Below are positions 60,248-64,000 of a stretch of 64,000 nt of DNA, in pieces. Source of the stretch: Demequina activiva (lineage in GTDB: Bacteria > Actinomycetota > Actinomycetes > Actinomycetales > Demequinaceae); contig NZ_BONR01000001.1 in NCBI RefSeq assembly GCF_016862815.1, forward strand, positions 496,001-560,000. The letters run 5' to 3'. The position numbers and the translations under genes were made by a program. The notes under the pieces were generated by a model. It was not told where the DNA came from, searched no databases, and saw only the letters and a program-made list of their open reading frames with translations. The first letter of the stretch is position 1, and each line of letters begins with the position of its first letter.

Positions 60248-60834
60248 GACTCGTTCCCCGGTGCGAATCGTTCGCCGACCACCACCGCCGGGTTTCCGCG
60301 GGCGACGGCCCCCGGAGGAATGTCGCCGTGGACCACGCTCAAGGGCGCCACCAGAGCTGAGCGACCCACCACGGATCCTCCGAGGACCATGCAGCGTGCA
60401 GTCACCCAGGCGCCGCTCTCGATGTGCACGGCGCGTGTCACCAGCGCCATGTCGCGGCGATGAGCGTGGCTTCCGGTCGTGACCATCGTGCCTTGAGAGA
60501 CGACGACGTCGTGACCCAGGGTCACCGGGGCCTGGTTGTGGATCCAGACGCCCTCGCCAATCCAGCAGTTGTCGCCGATGGACAGCTTCCACGGGAATCG
60601 CACGCGCGTGCGCGGACGGAAGATGACACCCTCGCCGATGGTCGCGCCGAAGCACCTCAGCGCTTTCACTCGGAGTCGTGACGAGATCTGCAGTGGATTG
60701 GTGACCACGAGCCACTCGACGACGCCCCACAGATACACCACCGCTGCGGGGCGTCCCCATGACTCGCGCTCGCCCGGAGCCGCTGCGAGCGGCACCACCG
60801 GGACGTCGCCGCGTTCTCCGCTCTCGCCACGCAT
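60244..60834 (-). CDS. hexapeptide-repeat acyltransferase (WcaF-like)
   Basis: 196-residue left-handed beta-helix acyltransferase related to colanic-acid acetyltransferase WcaF. A membrane-proximal N-terminus (SWGRPAAVVYLWGVVEWLVV) precedes hexapeptide repeats (ATIGEGVIFRPRTRVRFPWK, LSIGDNCWIGEGVWIHNQAP, VTLGHDVVVSQGTMVTTGSH). It probably O-acetylates a sugar of the repeat unit using acetyl-CoA. ATG at 60834 with AGGTGAT upstream; GTG at 60840 is also possible. First gene of a minus-strand run of overlapping genes to the polymerase. Confidence 0.87.
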   Translation of the reverse strand: MRGESGERGDVPVVPLAAAPGERESWGRPAAVVYLWGVVEWLVVTNPLQISSRLRVKALRCFGATIGEGVIFRPRTRVRFPWKLSIGDNCWIGEGVWIHNQAPVTLGHDVVVSQGTMVTTGSHAHRRDMALVTRAVHIESGAWVTARCMVLGGSVVGRSALVAPLSVVHGDIPPGAVARGNPAVVVGERFAPGNES

Positions 60835-60863
60835 GATCACCTTTCCCGATTGCCTCGCATCGG

Positions 60864-60869
60864 TAGGCT
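60864..60869 (+). promoter_or_regulatory. -10 hexamer TAGGCT of the GT4/acyltransferase/GT14 unit
   Basis: TAGGCT followed by six bases and the GTG at 60876. The whole divergent intergenic region with the acyltransferase is only about 40 bases. Confidence 0.5.
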
Positions 60870-60875
60870 CATACC

Positions 60876-62114
60876 GTGCTAGCCGGTCTACGAGTCACCA
60901 TCCTAGGGCTGAACTACTCGCCCGAGCCGACAGGCATAGCGCTCTACACCGCTGGTCTGGCCGAGTACCTTGCACAGCAAGGCGACAGCGTGACGGTGGT
61001 GACGGCGCACCCGCACTACCCGGCTTGGCGACGGTTCGAGGGCTACGGAGGATGGTCAAGCTGGGAACGGGACGCCGACGTCGACGTTCATCGCGTCTCC
61101 CACCTCATACCGCGGCCACCACGAGGCTGGCGGAGGTTGGTCTCGGAGATCACCTTCGGGCTGCGTGGCGTCACCGCTGGATGGCGCAGTCCCGATGCGA
61201 TCGTCCTGGTCTCCCCCGCCCTGTTCGCGACCGCAATGGCGATGGCGCGTGCGGTGCTCCTGCGAACCCCGCGAGTCGTGTGGGTACAGGACCTGTACTC
61301 CCAGGGCATGGCAGAGACCGGCGAGGGTGGTCGATTGGCCCGGCGCGCGAGTGCCGCGATCGAGGGGTGGACCTTGCGCCGGGCCTCGAGGGTGGTCGCG
61401 ATCCACGCCGCCATGGCTGCTCGCATCGTGACGGACCTCCGTGTCCCTGCAGGTCGCGTCAGCGTGATCGCGAACTGGTCGCATCTCACAGCGTCGCCTC
61501 TCACCCGTGACGAGGCTCGGACGGCACTGGGGTGGAGCCGTGACGAGTTCGTGGTCCTCCACGCGGGGAACATGGGCCGCAAGCAAGGCCTGGAGAACGT
61601 CGTGGAGGCAGCGGGTGCGCTCGAGGGTCGCGATACGCCCACCCGCTTCGTCTTGATGGGCGACGGCTCCGAGCGAGCGCGCCTCGAAGAGTCGTCGCTG
61701 GGAATGGAGTGCATCCGCTTTCTCGACCCGGTCGGCCGCGCGGACTTCAGCACAGCTCTTGCCGCCGCGGACGTCCTTCTGGTCAACGAGCTTGCCGGCG
61801 TGAGCGAGATGGCCGTGCCAAGCAAGATGACCAGCTACTTCGCCGCAGGACGCCCGGTGATCGCGGCCGTCGACCCTGATGGCATCGTCGCGTCCATCGT
61901 CGACCAAGCGTCCGCCGGCATCATCGTGCCCTCGGCGCGCCCTCTCGATCTGGCTCAGGCGGTGGAGCGACTTCGCATGGACGAAGCGGCGCGAGAACGA
62001 CTCGCAGGGGCCGCGATCTCCCATTGGGCAGCGGCCATGTCGCCCGGGGCGTCGCTCGAGGAATGGGCCCGGCTGTTGCGCGAGGCTGCCAGACCAGGTG
62101 GTGACCGCCTGTGA
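60876..62114 (+). CDS. GT4 family glycosyltransferase (WcaI/WbuB-like)
   Basis: 412-residue GT-B enzyme of the WcaI/WbuB type: N-terminal VTILGLNYSPEPTGIALYTA and VTVVTAHPHYPAWRRFEGYG (typical of this group), VVWVQDLYSQGMAETGEGGR, LHAGNMGRKQGLENVVEAAG, and SEMAVPSKMTSYFAAGRPVI. These enzymes act on fucose-containing exopolysaccharides such as colanic acid. Leaderless GTG after TAGGCT; stop overlaps the next start (GTGA). Confidence 0.9.
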   Translation: MLAGLRVTILGLNYSPEPTGIALYTAGLAEYLAQQGDSVTVVTAHPHYPAWRRFEGYGGWSSWERDADVDVHRVSHLIPRPPRGWRRLVSEITFGLRGVTAGWRSPDAIVLVSPALFATAMAMARAVLLRTPRVVWVQDLYSQGMAETGEGGRLARRASAAIEGWTLRRASRVVAIHAAMAARIVTDLRVPAGRVSVIANWSHLTASPLTRDEARTALGWSRDEFVVLHAGNMGRKQGLENVVEAAGALEGRDTPTRFVLMGDGSERARLEESSLGMECIRFLDPVGRADFSTALAAADVLLVNELAGVSEMAVPSKMTSYFAAGRPVIAAVDPDGIVASIVDQASAGIIVPSARPLDLAQAVERLRMDEAARERLAGAAISHWAAAMSPGASLEEWARLLREAARPGGDRL

Positions 62115-62614
62115 TGCGCCGATACGGCTCCGACATGCTGTTGGCTCTCGCCGCAGCGACCGTGACGCCGCATCGGATCCGTCCACGCGTGCTGCGCATG
62201 GCTGGCGCCCAGGTCGGAGCCGGAGCGCACCTTCGCGCGGGGATCCGCATCTCAGATGCGCGACAGGTGCGGATCGGCGTCGGCGCCTTCATCAACGAGG
62301 GCGTCTACGTTGACTCCCAGGCATCGGTCACCATCGGGGAACGCGTGCGCATCGCGGATCACGTGAGGCTGTTGACATCGACGCACCGCCCTGGCGACCG
62401 GGAACAACGAGCTGGGCCGCTCACGGCGGCGCCGCTGACCATCGGTCACGGGGCCTGGATCGGATCTGGCGCCACGGTGCTCCCGGGTGCAGACATCGCC
62501 ACTGGCTGTGTGGTGGCGGCTGGCGCAGTGGTGACCGAACCCACTGCCGACGACGGTCTCTACGCGGGGGTTCCGGCGCGTCGGATTCGAGACCTGCCTA
62601 CGGAGTCTCCGTGA
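62111..62614 (+). CDS. hexapeptide-repeat acyltransferase
   Basis: 167-residue acetyltransferase of the maltose/galactoside O-acetyltransferase type, with a left-handed beta-helix: GAGAHLRAGIRISDARQVRI, GAFINEGVYVDSQASVTIGE, GHGAWIGSGATVLPGADIAT and AGVPARRIRDL. It is the second acyltransferase of the locus. GTG at 62111 overlaps the previous stop (GTGA). Confidence 0.87.
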   Translation: MMRRYGSDMLLALAAATVTPHRIRPRVLRMAGAQVGAGAHLRAGIRISDARQVRIGVGAFINEGVYVDSQASVTIGERVRIADHVRLLTSTHRPGDREQRAGPLTAAPLTIGHGAWIGSGATVLPGADIATGCVVAAGAVVTEPTADDGLYAGVPARRIRDLPTESP

Positions 62615-63495
62615 GCGTCACGTTCCTGATCTACGCGCACACCGACCCTGAGATGTTCGGTCGTCTTGTCCGAAGGCTCGCGCCACACCGCGTGATTGCT
62701 CATATCGACGCGAAGTCGCGCCTCGAGCCCTTCCTTGACAGCGCCCCCGCGCACGTCGAGTTCACATCGACACGGGTGCCGGTGTACTGGGCGGACTACT
62801 CGCAAGTGGAGGCCATGGGGGTGCTCCTCGACCACGCGCGAGATGGCGACCCTCACGAGCACCTCGCGGTGCTGTCCGGTCAGGACTATCCCGTGCGCCC
62901 GGTGCCAGAGTTCGTCGACTTTCTCCACCAGCACCCCCGTACACAGTTCATCCGCAGCTTCAAGGTGGCCGATGGCGGCGACAAGTACCGACGCCAGGTA
63001 TCGCGACGGCATTTCCTGGACTTGCCGCCACAGCTCCCCCGCACGGCGCGGGCACTGCTCTACCGCATGCTGCTGCTCGTCGCTGCGCACCCGGCGCCAC
63101 CACCGCCGCCAGGGCTCGACGTCTGCCACGGGCAGACGCATTGGGTGATGACTCGAGAGTGCGCGCTCGAGGCCTACGAGCGCCTGGACGAGGCGACCGC
63201 ACGGTACTTCCGCCGCTCCTTCGCGCCGGACGAGAAGGTCTTTCATTCCCTGGTGCCCGCTGGGCCGTTCGCCGAGGAGATCTTCGACGGCAGCCCGGTC
63301 ACATTCGAGGGACCGGGGAACTTTCGCTACACCAACTTTCACTACGTCGATCCGGGCCTGCGGCCGCTGGTCCTCAGTGATCTCCCTCTCATCCTGGGCT
63401 CGCGGAAGTTCTTCGCTCGCAAGATCACCACGGCTGACAGCGGCGAACTGCTCACCGCGCTCGATCGGGAAGCGGGTTCACCCCGCGCTCCGTGA
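62611..63495 (+). CDS. GT14-like (core-2/I-branching) glycosyltransferase
   Basis: 294-residue protein like beta-1,6-N-acetylglucosaminyltransferase family enzymes: VTFLIYAHTDPEMFGRLVRR, HIDAKSRLEPF, VPVYWADYSQVEAMGVLLDH, LAVLSGQDYPVRPVPEFVDF, CHGQTHWVMTRECALEAYER and APDEKVFHSLVPAGPFAEEI. It likely branches the glycan. GTG at 62611 overlaps the acyltransferase stop. Last gene of the plus-strand unit, 56 bases from the convergent sugar transferase. Confidence 0.85.
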   Translation: MSVTFLIYAHTDPEMFGRLVRRLAPHRVIAHIDAKSRLEPFLDSAPAHVEFTSTRVPVYWADYSQVEAMGVLLDHARDGDPHEHLAVLSGQDYPVRPVPEFVDFLHQHPRTQFIRSFKVADGGDKYRRQVSRRHFLDLPPQLPRTARALLYRMLLLVAAHPAPPPPPGLDVCHGQTHWVMTRECALEAYERLDEATARYFRRSFAPDEKVFHSLVPAGPFAEEIFDGSPVTFEGPGNFRYTNFHYVDPGLRPLVLSDLPLILGSRKFFARKITTADSGELLTALDREAGSPRAP

Positions 63496-63551
63496 CGACC
63501 CGCCGTGCGCACACCCGCACCCCTCCCGGACGCAGGAGCGTGGGCTTCGTG

Positions 63552-64000
63552 TCAATAGGCTCCACGCCGGGTGATGATGGCCATCAGCGTCCTGAGGATG
63601 ATCACGGCATCGCCGCCCAGACTCCAGTTCTCCGTGTAGTACAGATCGAGCCGCACGCTCTCATCCCATGACAGGTCGGATCGACCGCTCACCTGCCACA
63701 ACCCCGTGATGCCGGGCTTCACCATCTGGCGCCGTGCCATGCCCTCGTCCGGATTCCACATCTCGACCTCGCTGGGCAGTGGCGGCCGCGGCCCCACGAG
63801 CGCCATGTCACCCACCAGCACGTTCCAGAGCTGCGGCAGCTCGTCGAGCGACCAGCGCCGGATCGTGCGACCGACCCTCGTCACCCGCGGATCCCTCTTC
63901 ATCTTGAAGAGCACGCCGTTGCCTTCGGCGCTCTCCTGCAAGGCCTCCAGGCGCTCGTCCGCGTCCTCATACATCGACCGGAACTTGAGCATCGAGAACA
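63552..64000 (-). CDS. initiating sugar phosphate transferase, WbaP/CpsE type (C-terminal part)
   Basis: Undecaprenyl-phosphate sugar phosphotransferase that starts repeat-unit synthesis. Only about 149 C-terminal residues are present: MLKFRSMYEDADERLEALQ, the catalytic-domain block VGRTIRRWSLDELPQLWNVL, GDMALVGPRPPLPSE, KPGITGLWQVSGRSDLSWDE and LDLYYTENWSLGGDAVIILR. The frame runs off the right edge without a start; the ATG at 63992 is internal. The sugar is undetermined. Confidence 0.93.
   Translation of the reverse strand, partial: FSMLKFRSMYEDADERLEALQESAEGNGVLFKMKRDPRVTRVGRTIRRWSLDELPQLWNVLVGDMALVGPRPPLPSEVEMWNPDEGMARRQMVKPGITGLWQVSGRSDLSWDESVRLDLYYTENWSLGGDAVIILRTLMAIITRRGAY

Overview
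This 64 kb window is chromosomal DNA from a high-GC (about 70 % by eye) Gram-positive actinobacterium. Support comes from PstS/RegX3-SenX3/PhoU phosphate control with 11-bp PHO-box repeats, an Lsr2 nucleoid protein, a FolB-FolK fusion, DUF3180 and bacterial-PH-domain membrane proteins, and many start codons lying 6-8 bases after a TANNNT -10 hexamer (leaderless style). The SLH-type surface protein and gene content suggest Micrococcales (Demequinaceae/Cellulomonadaceae-like), but the genus is a guess. No rRNA, tRNA, CRISPR array, phage or transposase was seen.

Layout. (a) 1-6.3 kb: the pst operon (pstS-pstC-pstA, running off the left edge), regX3-senX3, divergent phoU and a short-chain dehydrogenase. 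(b) 6.3-29.2 kb: housekeeping genes, mostly on the minus strand: gpmA, a lactonase, lsr2, lysS, nadC and nadB (separated by a divergent degenerate HD-domain gene), panD-panC-DUF2520, two PH-domain membrane proteins, DUF3180, folB-folK/folP/folE, ftsH, a DUF559 endonuclease-like gene between copies of a dispersed repeat, hpt, tilS, a PBP4-type carboxypeptidase and plus-strand ppa. (c) 29.2-37.9 kb: cell surface: a giant repeat protein with three C-terminal SLH domains, an unknown protein, an NlpC/P60 hydrolase and metX. (d) 37.9-43.7 kb: four small paralogous Tat-exported proteins, a PqqD-like protein, a fusion of a Cys-less LMW-phosphatase domain with an HPr-kinase-like domain, and a Wzz/BY-kinase polysaccharide regulator. 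(e) 43.9-64 kb: an exopolysaccharide locus with a sulfotransferase-like gene, GDP-fucose synthesis (gmd, fcl), a second PqqD gene plus nucleotidyltransferase, a sulfate-activation operon (cysQ-cysD-cysN-TauE-cysC), a second nucleotidyltransferase, a flippase, a GT11-like fucosyltransferase, a polymerase, several GT4/GT2/GT14 glycosyltransferases, two hexapeptide acyltransferases and the initiating phosphoglycosyltransferase (cut by the right edge).

Working together: regions d and e read as one surface-glycan system. WbaP would start the repeat unit; the GTs, including a probable fucosyltransferase fed by Gmd/Fcl, would extend it; acyltransferases and a PAPS-dependent sulfotransferase would decorate it. 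CysD/N/C would make PAPS and CysQ would clear PAP. The flippase, polymerase and BY-kinase would export and polymerise it. The PqqD/HprK-like/nucleotidyltransferase genes and the Tat-exported paralogs embedded there have no obvious role in the known pathway and are the most novel part.
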